Below, piece by piece: positions 1 through 7,930 of a DNA stretch of 27,857 bases. Location: the NCBI GenBank assembly GCA_019421105.1, contig JAHZFY010000003.1, positions 1 through 27,857 of the forward strand. Reading direction: 5' to 3'. This DNA is from a bacterium (lineage in GTDB: Bacteria; Bacillota_I; Bacilli_A; RFN20; CAG-826). The position numbers were made by a program, and so were the translations under genes. Positions within the stretch are counted from its first letter, which is position 1, and every line of letters starts with the position of its first letter. The notes under the pieces were generated by a model. It was not told the DNA's origin. It made no database searches and saw only the letters and a list, made by a program, of their open reading frames with translations.

Positions 1-57
1 AGCTTGATTGCCTTTACCGGCCCCAGGTGGGCCCATAAGAATAATGTTTTTAAGCAT
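1..57 (-). CDS. adk: adenylate kinase, N-terminal fragment (cut by window edge)
   Basis: The first 19 codons of adenylate kinase, which interconverts ATP + AMP and 2 ADP in the cytoplasm. The visible part reads MLKNIILMGPPGAGKGNQA, the P-loop that opens every Adk. The family usually has GKGTQA; here the Thr is Asn (AAT codon). The start at 57 is preferred over an in-frame ATG at 63 because GGAGGT lies about 7 nt upstream of 57 but would touch the ATG at 63. The gene overlaps the secY stop by 8 bp, which suggests translational coupling. secY-adk is the standard end of the spc operon in Bacillota. Identification is firm although only the N-terminus is present. Confidence 0.93.
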   Translation of the reverse strand, partial: MLKNIILMGPPGAGKGNQA

Positions 58-1444
58 TTGCATTACCTCCACCAGCAACAACTTCATCGAATGATTTACC
101 AGCTAATAGACCATCGATTTGGCTATTTAATTCTAGTGCAACACCGACGACGATGATAAGACCTGTACCACCTAAAGCAAGTGAAGTTTCATTTCCAAAG
201 ATGCCAGATAAGGTCAATACGACTGGTAAGGCAGCAATAAATGTTAAACTTAATGCACCGATAACGCAGATACGATTCAATACTTTTCTAACATATCTTT
301 CGGTTTCATTACCTGGACGAATGCCAGGAATGTAACTTCCATTTTTTTGGAAATTTTCTGCAAGTTGTTGAGGGTTGATAGTGATGTTTGAATAAAAGAA
401 TGTAAAGAACAAGATTAATACAATATAGATTAATAAGCCCCATGGCATTCCCCATGTAGTTCCATCAACACCTGGCATTTGATACATCTCTTGAATCGAG
501 AAGATCTTTAACCATTCCGCACTTGTTAAGTTAGGATCGATAAATGCCACGATAACCGAAGGTGCCATCAATATTGAAGAAGCAAAGATGACAGGAATAA
601 CACCAGCTGGATTCAATTTGATTGGTAAGAAGCTGGCTTTTGCCATCGATTGTGTTTGGCCACCAGATTTTCCTGAATGTTGAACAGGAATTTTTCTTTT
701 AGCCAATTCAATAAAGATAACAAAGGCGATGATAAGAACAAACACTAACAAGTAAAGCAAGAATTGGAATATACCGGTTAATTCATTGCCAGTTCCCCAT
801 TGTGTTGCAACCCATTTTTGATAGGCAGTAATGATTTGTTGAGGCAATGATACGACGATACCAGCAAAGATGATCATTGAGATACCGTTTCCAATGCCTT
901 TAACAGAGATTTGGTCACCAAGCCACATGACAACCATTGAACCAGCCATCATAACGATGACTAAGTAGATGTAACCGAGCCATTCTAATTGTGGACCTAA
1001 TTTATCCAACAATGTAAATTCAATGCCTCCGCCCATCGTTCCGCTTTGAAGTGTGCGGATGATACCATATGCTTGAACAGCTCCAAGAAGAAGTGTCAAG
1101 TAACGTGTGGCCATATCTATCTTTTTACGACCATATTGTCCTTGTCTTTTTAACTCAGTAAGAGCAGGAAGGACATCAGTCGATAAAAGTTGAATAATAA
1201 TCTGAGCAGTGATGTAAGGGGAAACACCTAATGCAAATATTGAGAATGTTTGCAATGTTCCACCACCTAACATATTCATCAATGATAAGGCGTTATTTGA
1301 TTGAAGTTGATCTTTAAGACCACTTGCATCAACGCCTGGAACAGTGATTAATGCTCCGATTCTAAATACGAATAGAATCATGATGGTGAAGAAGATTCTA
1401 TTCATGATCTCCTTATTTTTTAAAATGGAGAGAATCTTCTTCAT
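50..1444 (-). CDS. secY: preprotein translocase subunit SecY
   Basis: The central channel of the Sec translocon in the cytoplasmic membrane, working with SecE, SecG and SecA. The 464-residue product has about ten hydrophobic segments and typical SecY stretches: VPGVDASGL near residue 37, a plug region rich in Gly and Leu (LGGGTLQTFSIFALGVSPYI), GNGISMIIFAGI in the middle, and NPAGVIPVIFASS. It is somewhat longer than the roughly 430 residues usual in Bacillus, mostly in the loops. It starts one base after the rplO stop, with GAGG about 9 nt upstream, and is followed by adk with an 8-bp overlap. It is cotranscribed with the ribosomal genes. Confidence 0.97.
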   Translation of the reverse strand: MKKILSILKNKEIMNRIFFTIMILFVFRIGALITVPGVDASGLKDQLQSNNALSLMNMLGGGTLQTFSIFALGVSPYITAQIIIQLLSTDVLPALTELKRQGQYGRKKIDMATRYLTLLLGAVQAYGIIRTLQSGTMGGGIEFTLLDKLGPQLEWLGYIYLVIVMMAGSMVVMWLGDQISVKGIGNGISMIIFAGIVVSLPQQIITAYQKWVATQWGTGNELTGIFQFLLYLLVFVLIIAFVIFIELAKRKIPVQHSGKSGGQTQSMAKASFLPIKLNPAGVIPVIFASSILMAPSVIVAFIDPNLTSAEWLKIFSIQEMYQMPGVDGTTWGMPWGLLIYIVLILFFTFFYSNITINPQQLAENFQKNGSYIPGIRPGNETERYVRKVLNRICVIGALSLTFIAALPVVLTLSGIFGNETSLALGGTGLIIVVGVALELNSQIDGLLAGKSFDEVVAGGGNANA

Positions 1445-1445
1445 A

Positions 1446-1886
1446 TTAGATTACCTCAGCTTTTCCGCCTGCTTTTTCAATCGCTGCAACAGCAGATTTA
1501 GAAAATTTGTGAGCTTGGACTGTTAATTTAACAGTTAATTCACCATTTCCTAAAATTTTAACGCCGTTATATTCTTTACGGATTAAACCGTTTTCGACTA
1601 ATAAAGCTGGGGTGACAACTGTACCTTCTTTAAATGAATTCAAAGAAGCGATATTCACGATAGCAAATTCAGCATGGTTGACGTTATTGAATCCACGTTT
1701 TGGTAAACGACGATAAATTGGCATTTGACCACCTTCGAATCCTAAACGAACACCACCGCTTGTTCTAGCATTTTGACCTTTTTGTCCGCGGCCAGATGTT
1801 TTACCGTTTCCAGATCCAACACCTCTTCCGACACGGAAATTTTTTGCTCTTGAACCTTGAGTTGCTTCGAGTTCATGCAGTTTCAT
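1446..1886 (-). CDS. rplO: 50S ribosomal protein L15
   Basis: Large-subunit protein L15. The 146-residue product has the diagnostic start MKLHELEATQGSR, the glycine/arginine-rich GRGVGSGNGKTSGRGQKGQ segment (about residues 20-38), and GFEGGQMPIYRRLPKRGF. Length is normal for the family. AGGAGGT lies 7 nt before the ATG. It directly follows rpsE after only 38 nt, so rpmD (L30), which normally sits between them, is missing. It is one base from secY. Confidence 0.98.
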   Translation of the reverse strand: MKLHELEATQGSRAKNFRVGRGVGSGNGKTSGRGQKGQNARTSGGVRLGFEGGQMPIYRRLPKRGFNNVNHAEFAIVNIASLNSFKEGTVVTPALLVENGLIRKEYNGVKILGNGELTVKLTVQAHKFSKSAVAAIEKAGGKAEVI

Positions 1887-1924
1887 ATTTACACCTCCTA
1901 AACTAAATATTTGAAATCTTTACT

Positions 1925-2551
1925 TTATTTACCACGTAAAGCCATTACTTCACTATAGGTGTGTAAATTTTCAAGACCTTGGTTAGTAGCTCTAATGATA
2001 TTGATTGGAGCACGGCTACCATAGACTTTTGAACAGACGTTTCTAACACCTGCTAATTCTAAGATAGCACGGACTGGACCACCAGCGATGATACCAGTAC
2101 CTTCAGGAGCGGATTTTAAATATACAGAGCAAGCACCGAATTTACCAACTACTTCATGGGATAATGTACCAGTTTTAGTAATATGGACAGTGAAGATATT
2201 TTTTCTTGCGGCTTCTAATGCTTTTTTAATTGCATCAGGTACTTCACCAGCTTTGCCTGTTCCAAATCCATAGTGTCCTTTGCCATCACCAACGACGACT
2301 AAGGCAGAGAATTTCATACGACGGCCACCTTTAACAGTCTTGCAGACTCTATTAATAGCGACGACTCTTTCTTCGTATTCTTTTTTATCACGATCTGCAC
2401 GGTTGAAACGTTTTTCACCACGTTTTGCACCATCGCGACGTGGACGACGATCGCCTCTAGGAGCACGATTTTCACCAGCTTTAGGAGCTTCTTCAGCTTT
2501 AGGTGCTTCAACAGTCGCTTCGACATTGACATTTAATTCTTTTTCTTCCAT
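1925..2551 (-). CDS. rpsE: 30S ribosomal protein S5 with charged N-terminal extension
   Basis: Small-subunit protein S5, which affects decoding accuracy. The conserved core begins near residue 60 (ERVVAINRVCKTVKGGRRM) and includes GDGKGHYGFGTGKAGEVPDAI and GGPVRAILELAGVRNV. The product is 208 residues against about 166 in Bacillus. The excess is an N-terminal tail of about 50 residues that is first Glu/Ala-rich and then Arg/Lys/Asp-rich. A strong AGGAGG precedes the ATG at 2551, so the tail is probably translated. It is transcribed between rplR and rplO. Confidence 0.97.
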   Translation of the reverse strand: MEEKELNVNVEATVEAPKAEEAPKAGENRAPRGDRRPRRDGAKRGEKRFNRADRDKKEYEERVVAINRVCKTVKGGRRMKFSALVVVGDGKGHYGFGTGKAGEVPDAIKKALEAARKNIFTVHITKTGTLSHEVVGKFGACSVYLKSAPEGTGIIAGGPVRAILELAGVRNVCSKVYGSRAPINIIRATNQGLENLHTYSEVMALRGK

Positions 2552-2564
2552 GAATCAATCCTCC

Positions 2565-2921
2565 TTAGAATTTGAGCCCAGCTTCACGGGCTGCTTCGGC
2601 GAGAGCTTTGACACGGCCATGGTAGATATAACCAGAACGATCAAAGACGACAGTTTCAATTTTTAAAGCTAATGCTTTTTTTGCAATGTCTTCACCAACT
2701 TTGCTAGCGGCTTCAACATTAGAACCATTAGCTAATTTTAACACGATTGAAGAAGATGATGCTAAAGTCATTCCTTTTGTATCATCGATCAATTGAGCTT
2801 CAATATGTTTGTTGGAACGATAAACGCAAAGGCGTGGAGTTAAAGCAGTACCAGAAATTTTGGCACGAACGCGTTCATGACGACGAACACGAGCAACATT
2901 TTTTGAAATCTTTCTAATCAT
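2565..2921 (-). CDS. rplR: 50S ribosomal protein L18
   Basis: 5S-rRNA-binding protein L18 of the central protuberance. The 118-residue product has the basic start MIRKISKNVARVRRHERVRAKISGT, then RLCVYRSNKHIEAQLIDD, and ends VFDRSGYIYHGRVKALAEAAREAGLKF, as expected for the family. AGGAGGT lies 9 nt before the ATG. It sits between rplF and rpsE in the normal spc order. Confidence 0.98.
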   Translation of the reverse strand: MIRKISKNVARVRRHERVRAKISGTALTPRLCVYRSNKHIEAQLIDDTKGMTLASSSSIVLKLANGSNVEAASKVGEDIAKKALALKIETVVFDRSGYIYHGRVKALAEAAREAGLKF

Positions 2922-2935
2922 GCTTTCTTACCTCC

Positions 2936-3493
2936 TTATTTTTTGCCACCAGCAGCACGTTTACCTTCTTTTAAGATGATGCGTTCACCTTTATAACGAA
3001 TACCTTTACCTAAGTAAGGTTCTGGGCGACGAACTTCTCTAATGCGAGCTGCGGTTTGTCCAACTGCTTGTTTATTGATGCCAGTAACAGTTAATTCTGG
3101 CTTGTTGTTTACTTGTGCAACGCTAATTTTAACACCTGGTTCAGGTTGGATAGTAACAGTGTGGGAGTAACCAGCTGATAAGACAACTGCTTCTCCTTGC
3201 ATAACTGCTTTATAACCAATACCTTCCATTTGTAAGACTTTGCTATAGCCTTCATGAACACCGACAATAGCGTTATGTAAGTTAGCGCGGCTTGTACCAT
3301 GGTTTTGTTTGACTTGTTTTGTGTCATTAGCACGGAGAACTTTGATTTCGTTTCCGTTTAATTCACAAGAGATACCTTCATTTAAAGTGACAACTAATTC
3401 ACCTTTAGGACCTTTGCAAGTAACATTGGAACCATCGATAGTGACGTTAACGCCTTCTGGAACAATAATAACTTTATTACCAATACGTGACAT
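2936..3493 (-). CDS. rplF: 50S ribosomal protein L6
   Basis: Large-subunit protein L6, near the sarcin-ricin loop. The 185-residue product has two repeated alpha/beta domains, starts MSRIGNKVIIVPEGV, contains GVHEGYSKVLQMEGIGYKA, and ends with the signature PEPYLGKGIRYKGE. The short basic tail GKRAAGGKK is normal. GGAGG precedes the ATG. It lies between rpsH and rplR. Confidence 0.98.
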   Translation of the reverse strand: MSRIGNKVIIVPEGVNVTIDGSNVTCKGPKGELVVTLNEGISCELNGNEIKVLRANDTKQVKQNHGTSRANLHNAIVGVHEGYSKVLQMEGIGYKAVMQGEAVVLSAGYSHTVTIQPEPGVKISVAQVNNKPELTVTGINKQAVGQTAARIREVRRPEPYLGKGIRYKGERIILKEGKRAAGGKK

Positions 3494-3507
3494 AACTTAT
3501 TATCCTC

Positions 3508-3900
3508 CTACCAGACATAGGCGAGAATTTCGCCACCGATTCCAAGTGTTTTAGCTTGAGTACCAGTCATGACACCCTTTGAAGTGGACATGATTGCAAT
3601 ACCTAAACCTTTTAAAACAGTTGGAATATCTGCACAACCAACGTTGACACGTAAGCCTGGTTTAGAAATTTTCTTTAATCCAGAAATAACACGTGTGCCG
3701 TTAGCGGCATATTTTAATGTGATTGTTAATTCTTTTTTAGCTTCACCTTCGACTGCAAAGTCAACGATGAATCCTTCTTCTTTTAAGATTTTCGCAATTT
3801 CAACTTTCATCTTGCTGGAAGGCATCTTAACACTTTCTAAGCGAAGTTGATTGGCGTTGCGAATGCGGGTAAGCATATCCGCGATTGGATCTGTCATCAT
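3508..3900 (-). CDS. rpsH: 30S ribosomal protein S8
   Basis: Primary 16S rRNA-binding protein S8; in E. coli it is also the translational repressor of the spc operon. The 130-residue product begins MTDPIADMLTRIRNA after a tandem ATG-ATG and has the C-terminal motif STSKGVMTGTQAKTLGIGGEILAYVW. AAAGGAGG lies upstream. Whether S8 regulates this operon cannot be read from the sequence. Confidence 0.98.
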   Translation of the reverse strand: MMTDPIADMLTRIRNANQLRLESVKMPSSKMKVEIAKILKEEGFIVDFAVEGEAKKELTITLKYAANGTRVISGLKKISKPGLRVNVGCADIPTVLKGLGIAIMSTSKGVMTGTQAKTLGIGGEILAYVW

Positions 3901-3920
3901 ACGTTAAGTTTCCTCCTTTA

Positions 3921-4106
3921 TTACCAAGATGATTTTTTCATGCCTGGAATTTCGCCTTTATAAGCTAATTCTCTTAAACAGATACGGCATAAATGGAATT
4001 TTGAATAGACAGCGTGAGGACGTCCGCAACGTTCACAACGAGTATATTCTCTGACCTTAAATTTTTGTGGTCTAGCGCAACGAATTTTTTTACTTGTCTT
4101 TGCCAT
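3921..4106 (-). CDS. rpsN: 30S ribosomal protein S14, zinc type (61 aa)
   Basis: Small-subunit head protein S14 in its short zinc-binding form. The 61 residues contain two CxxC pairs (CERC and CRIC, about residues 24-43), the zinc ribbon of the C+ form common in Bacillota, and end with GEIPGMKKSSW. A long zinc-free S14 paralogue, if present, lies outside the window. AAGGAG precedes the start. It lies between rplE and rpsH, as usual. Confidence 0.97.
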   Translation of the reverse strand: MAKTSKKIRCARPQKFKVREYTRCERCGRPHAVYSKFHLCRICLRELAYKGEIPGMKKSSW

Positions 4107-4120
4107 TTTGGACTCCTTTC

Positions 4121-4732
4121 TTATTTAGCGAATGGCATGCCTAACATAGATAATAAGGCAAATGCTTCTTCGTCTGTATTTGCAGAAGTAACGATAACGA
4201 TATCCATACCTCTGATTTTGCTGACTTTATCATAATCAATTTCTGGGAAGATTGATTGTTCTTTAACGCCTAATGTGTAGTTTCCTCTGCCATCAAATGC
4301 ATTTGGATTGACACCACGGAAGTCACGGACGCGTGGTAAGACGATGGAGACTAATTTATCATAGAATTCATACATCTTTGTGCCGCGTAGTGTAACTTTA
4401 CAACCAATTTCTTGGCCAGCTCTTAATTTATAGTTAGCAATTGATTTTTTAGCTTTTGTAACAACTGGACGTTGACCAGCAATCAATGTTAATTCGCTAA
4501 CAGATTCTTCTAATCTTTTTGCGTCGCTAATTGCATCACCAACACCGATGTTGATAACGATTTTCTTAATTTCTGGAACTTGCATGATGGATGTGTATTG
4601 GAATTTTTCCATCAATGCTTTTTTAGTTTCATTTAAGAATTTTGCTTTGACGCGGTTCATTGTTGGAGCGACTTTAGCTTCGCTTCCTTTTTCAACTGCT
4701 TTTTTTGCAGTAGTTTTCTTTGCTTCTGCCAT
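4121..4732 (-). CDS. rplE: 50S ribosomal protein L5 with basic N-terminal extension
   Basis: 5S-rRNA-binding protein L5. The conserved core (MNRVKAKFLNETKKALMEKF, then KIVINIGVGDA, GQRPVVTKAKKSIANYKLR and FDGRGNYTLGVKEQSIFPEI) begins about 25 residues after the chosen start. The start at 4732 (MAEAKKTTAKK) has AAGGAGGGACAT directly before it. An in-frame ATG at 4762 would overlap rplX and lacks such a site. The product is about 203 residues against roughly 180 in the family; the extra part is a Lys/Ala/Thr-rich tail like that of L23 in the same operon. Confidence 0.96.
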   Translation of the reverse strand: MAEAKKTTAKKAVEKGSEAKVAPTMNRVKAKFLNETKKALMEKFQYTSIMQVPEIKKIVINIGVGDAISDAKRLEESVSELTLIAGQRPVVTKAKKSIANYKLRAGQEIGCKVTLRGTKMYEFYDKLVSIVLPRVRDFRGVNPNAFDGRGNYTLGVKEQSIFPEIDYDKVSKIRGMDIVIVTSANTDEEAFALLSMLGMPFAK

Positions 4733-4745
4733 ATGTCCCTCCTTA

Positions 4746-5051
4746 TTAGATTTCTGAGCCACTTGCTTTTGTGACTCTTACTTTTTTACCTTTAACTTCT
4801 TTATGACCAACTCTAGTTGGTTTTTTAGTTTTAGGATCGACTAGCATAACGTTAGAAGCATGGATTGGTGCGAATACTTCAACGATGCTACCTTCTGGAT
4901 TTTTTTGAGAAGGTTTTTTATGTTTTTTGCGAACGTTTATGTTTTCGACTACGACCTTGTTGAGTTTAGGATAGACAACTTGGACGACGCCTTCTTTACC
5001 CTTGTCACGGCCAGCGATGACAATAACTTTATCGCCTTTTTTGATATTCAT
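4746..5051 (-). CDS. rplX: 50S ribosomal protein L24
   Basis: Assembly-initiator protein L24. From the start at 5051 the product is 101 residues, beginning MNIKKGDKVIVIAGRDKGKEG, a KOW motif typical of L24, and ending with a basic region. The start at 5051 has TAAGGAGGAAAGCGAT upstream. An in-frame ATG at 5084 lies inside the end of rplN and lacks a site, so it is rejected. It sits between rplN and rplE. Confidence 0.97.
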   Translation of the reverse strand: MNIKKGDKVIVIAGRDKGKEGVVQVVYPKLNKVVVENINVRKKHKKPSQKNPEGSIVEVFAPIHASNVMLVDPKTKKPTRVGHKEVKGKKVRVTKASGSEI

Positions 5052-5070
5052 ATCGCTTTCCTCCTTAATA

Positions 5071-5448
5071 TTATAAGACTTCAAGGGCGAGAGAGACGAT
5101 TTTCATAAATCCTTCTTCGCCTTTTTCTCTTAATTCACGAGCAACTGGTCCAAATACACGAGTACCAATTGGTGCTTTATCATCGTTAATGATGACAACA
5201 GCGTTATCATCAAAGCGAATTGTAGAACCATCTGCTCTTAAGATTGGATAAGTAGTTCTAACGATGACAGCTTTGACGACATCACCTTTTTTAACTTTAC
5301 CGTTTGGGATAGCGTCTTTAACAGCGCATAAGACGACATCGCCAACACTAGCTGATTTTCTATGAGAACCACCATATAAGCGGAACGCACGAACGCTACG
5401 GGCGCCTGAGTTATCAGCAACTACAAGATTTGTTTCAGTTTGGATCAT
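5071..5448 (-). CDS. rplN: 50S ribosomal protein L14
   Basis: Large-subunit protein L14 at the intersubunit surface. The 125-residue product begins MIQTETNLVVADNSGARSV and ends ELREKGEEGFMKIVSLALEVL, both diagnostic, with normal length. TAAGGAGGG precedes the ATG, and only 2 nt separate it from the rpsQ stop. Confidence 0.98.
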   Translation of the reverse strand: MIQTETNLVVADNSGARSVRAFRLYGGSHRKSASVGDVVLCAVKDAIPNGKVKKGDVVKAVIVRTTYPILRADGSTIRFDDNAVVIINDDKAPIGTRVFGPVARELREKGEEGFMKIVSLALEVL

Positions 5449-5450
5449 AC

Positions 5451-5774
5451 TTATTCGCCCTCCTTAACTTCTTCAGCTTCATTAGCTAAGATTTCAGCTT
5501 CAGCTTCTTTAACGGATAATTCTGCTTTCTTATTGATTTCGACTAAGCGGAATCTTTTTGTAGCAGATAAAGGTCTTGTACCCATGATGGTGACAACGTC
5601 GCCAACTTTAGCAGCGTTTAATTCATCATGAGCATAATATTTTTTACGATATTTAACACGTTTACCGTATTTTTTATCTTTTTTGTGGGTTTCGACAAGG
5701 ACAACAATTGTTTTATCATTTTTATTTGATATAACGACACCTTGAATGACGTTACGATGATTTCTTTCTACCAT
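5451..5774 (-). CDS. rpsQ: 30S ribosomal protein S17 with acidic C-terminal tail
   Basis: Primary 16S rRNA-binding protein S17. The OB-fold core is clear: RNVIQGVVISNKNDKTIVV, then GKRVKYRKKYYAHDE and GDVVTIMGTRPLSATKRFRL. The product has 107 residues against about 87 in Bacillus. The extra C-terminal part is Glu/Ala-rich (AELSVKEAEAEILANEAEE). AAGGAGG precedes the ATG. It lies between rpmC and rplN. Confidence 0.97.
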   Translation of the reverse strand: MVERNHRNVIQGVVISNKNDKTIVVLVETHKKDKKYGKRVKYRKKYYAHDELNAAKVGDVVTIMGTRPLSATKRFRLVEINKKAELSVKEAEAEILANEAEEVKEGE

Positions 5775-5788
5775 AATTTTTGTCCTCC

Positions 5789-5995
5789 TTATTTAACATT
5801 GATATTTAATTCACGTTCTCTTAAGACCATTAAGCAACGTGCGATGTCTTTTCTAACTCTTGTGACTTCTTCACCATGTTCTAAAGCACCCACTGCTTTT
5901 TTACGGCGAAGTTCGAAGAGCTGTTCTTTAAGCTCATAAACTTTTGCGTTTAAGTCGCTAGTTGACATCTCACGGATTTCGTTGAGTTTCATCAT
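5789..5995 (-). CDS. rpmC: 50S ribosomal protein L29
   Basis: Large-subunit protein L29 at the polypeptide exit site. The 68-residue helical product (LNEIREMSTSDLNAKVYELK, then ELRRKKAVGALEHGEEVTRV) is typical in length and sequence. It starts with a tandem ATG whose first A is shared with the rplP stop (TAATG). GGAGAG lies about 9 nt upstream. Confidence 0.97.
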   Translation of the reverse strand: MMKLNEIREMSTSDLNAKVYELKEQLFELRRKKAVGALEHGEEVTRVRKDIARCLMVLRERELNINVK

Positions 5996-6408
5996 TATTT
6001 GCTCTCCTTTGCTATCACTTTACATTTGATTGGGAGTTTATAAGCAGCAAGTCTTAATGCTTCTCTTGCGTTTGCTTCAGAAACACCACCAATTTCAAAC
6101 ATTACGCGGCCAGTTTTAACAACTGCAACCCATTTTTCTGGACTACCTTTACCAGAACCCATACGAGTACCAGCAGCTTTGACTGTTTTACCAATATGTG
6201 GGAAGATGCGAATCCAAACTTGACCTGTTCTATTTGTATATCTTGATAAGACGATACGAGCAGCTTCAATTTGGTTAGCGGTAATCCATGCACCTTCAAC
6301 AGCTTGTAAGCCGAATTCACCAAAGTCAACTTTATTACCAGCTTTGGATTTGCCTTCATAATAAACTCTATGAGGACGACGGTATTTTACTCTTTTTGGT
6401 TGTAACAT
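5995..6408 (-). CDS. rplP: 50S ribosomal protein L16
   Basis: Large-subunit protein L16, near the A site and peptidyl transferase centre. The 137-residue product begins MLQPKRVKYRRPHRVYYEGK and has FGEFGLQAVEGAWITANQIE and MGSGKGSPEKWVAVVK, all diagnostic. It shares one base with the rpsC stop (TAATG), and AAAGGAGG lies upstream. Confidence 0.98.
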   Translation of the reverse strand: MLQPKRVKYRRPHRVYYEGKSKAGNKVDFGEFGLQAVEGAWITANQIEAARIVLSRYTNRTGQVWIRIFPHIGKTVKAAGTRMGSGKGSPEKWVAVVKTGRVMFEIGGVSEANAREALRLAAYKLPIKCKVIAKESK

Positions 6409-7085
6409 TACTTGTCTCCTCCTTTGTTTTCTTGTTTAACTCTTGGACGAATTTCGCCACGGCAGATCCAAACTTTAACACCGATACGACCATATGTTGT
6501 TGCAGCTTCTGCAATAGCATAGTCGATATCACTTCTTAAAGTATGTAATGGAATGATACCTTCTTTATAGCCTTCGCTACGAGCAATTTCTGCTCCGCCT
6601 AAACGTCCAGAAACTAATGTACGGCAGCCTTTAGCACCAGCTTTGCGAACTCTTTGGATAGCTTTCTTTTGAGCTGTTCTAAAGCTTGCACGTTCTTCTA
6701 ATTGTTTAGCGATGCTTTGTGCAACTAGAGTTGCATCTAAGTCAGGTTGTTTAACTTCGACAACGTCGACTCTTAAATTGCCTTCTTTGATCATTTTAGA
6801 CAATTCATTTTTAATTTTATTAATATTTGCACCTTCTTGTCCGATGACAACACCTGGACGAGCGACAAATACCATAACGACAACATTGTTACCTTTATCT
6901 GTTTTTTGTCTTTCGATTTCAACATGAGATAACATAGCGTCTTTTAATTCTTTGACAAGGTATTCACGAATTTTGATATCTTCGTTTAAGAAGACGTGGA
7001 ATTGTTGATCATTTGCATACCAACGTGATGTCCAATTGCGGTTGACGCCAACACGCATACCAACTGGATTAACTTTTTGACCCAT
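6408..7085 (-). CDS. rpsC: 30S ribosomal protein S3
   Basis: Small-subunit head protein S3, part of the mRNA entry tunnel and helicase site. The 225-residue product begins MGQKVNPVGMRVGVNRNWTS, has a KH domain with GVVIGQEGANINKI (about residues 75-90), and a C-terminal S3 domain with GRLGGAEIARSEGYKEG and GVKVWICRGE. AGGAGG precedes the ATG. It follows rplV and overlaps rplP by one base. Confidence 0.98.
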   Translation of the reverse strand: MGQKVNPVGMRVGVNRNWTSRWYANDQQFHVFLNEDIKIREYLVKELKDAMLSHVEIERQKTDKGNNVVVMVFVARPGVVIGQEGANINKIKNELSKMIKEGNLRVDVVEVKQPDLDATLVAQSIAKQLEERASFRTAQKKAIQRVRKAGAKGCRTLVSGRLGGAEIARSEGYKEGIIPLHTLRSDIDYAIAEAATTYGRIGVKVWICRGEIRPRVKQENKGGDK

Positions 7086-7101
7086 TAGTTCATCTTCCTC
7101 C

Positions 7102-7611
7102 TTATCTCATTTTGACCACTACTGTAATGTTAGCGGATCTTTTTACCATACCAGATGCACTACCTTTTGCACGTGGTAAATATCTTTTCATTCTGATTCC
7201 ATCAGTTGCATAGATTTCAGCAATGTATAATCTAGCTTCATCCATTCCGAAGTTGTTTGTTGCGTTTGCAGCAGCAGATTTAACAACTTTATAGACATCA
7301 CTAGATGCGGCTTTATTAATATTTTTTAATAAACCTAATGCTTCTTTAACATCTTTGCCACGGATGACATCGATTACCAATCTCACTTTACGAGGAGTTG
7401 TGCGAACATTTTTTGCAATTGCACGAGCTTCTGTAGGAGTTGGTTTAGCTGGTTTGACTTTTTCAGCCTTTTCAACTTTAGTGGCCTTTTTGGCCTTTGT
7501 TTCTGATTTAGCTGTATCTTTTTTAGCAGCCTTTTTAGCTTTAGAAGCAGTTGCTTTAACTTCTTCTTTAACTTCTTCGGTTACAGCTTCAACTTTTTTC
7601 TTTGTTGCCAT
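7102..7611 (-). CDS. rplV: 50S ribosomal protein L22 with Lys/Ala-rich N-terminal extension
   Basis: Large-subunit protein L22, whose hairpin lines the exit tunnel. The core begins near residue 60 (EARAIAKNVRTTPRKVRLVI) and ends with the loop PRAKGSASGMVKRSANITVV. The product has 169 residues against about 113 in Bacillus. The first 55-60 residues are low-complexity Lys/Ala/Glu/Val repeats (KKAAKKDTAKSETKAKKATK). AGGAGG precedes the ATG at 7611, so the extension is probably made. It could be surface-exposed on the ribosome. Confidence 0.97.
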   Translation of the reverse strand: MATKKKVEAVTEEVKEEVKATASKAKKAAKKDTAKSETKAKKATKVEKAEKVKPAKPTPTEARAIAKNVRTTPRKVRLVIDVIRGKDVKEALGLLKNINKAASSDVYKVVKSAAANATNNFGMDEARLYIAEIYATDGIRMKRYLPRAKGSASGMVKRSANITVVVKMR

Positions 7612-7619
7612 AAGACCTC

Positions 7620-7910
7620 CTATTTCTTAGCAGCGGCTTTATCAGCAGCGTTATTGCCGTGGTGACCGCTATATTTTCTAGTTGGAGCAAATTCACCTAA
7701 TTTGTGTCCAACCATATCTTCTGTTACATAAACAGAGATGTGTTCTCTGCCGTTATAAACCGCAAAGGTATGACCGACAAAGACTGGATAAATTGTGCTT
7801 CTTCTTGACCAAGTTTTGATGATTTCTTTTTTGTTGGCAGCATCTAAGGCTTCAACTTTTTTCATTAAATGATCATCCACGAATGGTCCTTTTTTCAAAC
7901 TTCTTGCCAT
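7620..7910 (-). CDS. rpsS: 30S ribosomal protein S19
   Basis: Small-subunit head protein S19, which works with S13. The 96-residue product begins MARSLKKGPFVDDHLMKKVE and has TWSRRSTIYPVFVGHTFAVY, MVGHKLGEFAPTRKYSGHHG and a short Ala/Lys tail. All are diagnostic. TTCCTCC on the plus strand gives a strong ribosome binding site upstream of the ATG. It lies between rplB and rplV. Confidence 0.98.
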   Translation of the reverse strand: MARSLKKGPFVDDHLMKKVEALDAANKKEIIKTWSRRSTIYPVFVGHTFAVYNGREHISVYVTEDMVGHKLGEFAPTRKYSGHHGNNAADKAAAKK

Positions 7911-7930
7911 CTTAACTTCCTCCTTTGCGA

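Noticed and set aside
1887..1924. Possible remnant of rpmD
   Set aside because: The 38 nt hold only a ribosome binding site and AT-rich spacer with no L30-like codons.
2088..2666. Plus-strand open frames opposite rpsE and rplR
   Set aside because: They lack ribosome binding sites and family similarity and are explained by the codon use of the minus-strand ribosomal genes.
4733..5084. Longer N-termini for L5 (ATG 4762) and L24 (ATG 5084)
   Set aside because: Both would overlap the preceding gene and lack an AGGAGG, while internal ATGs at 4732 and 5051 have strong sites.
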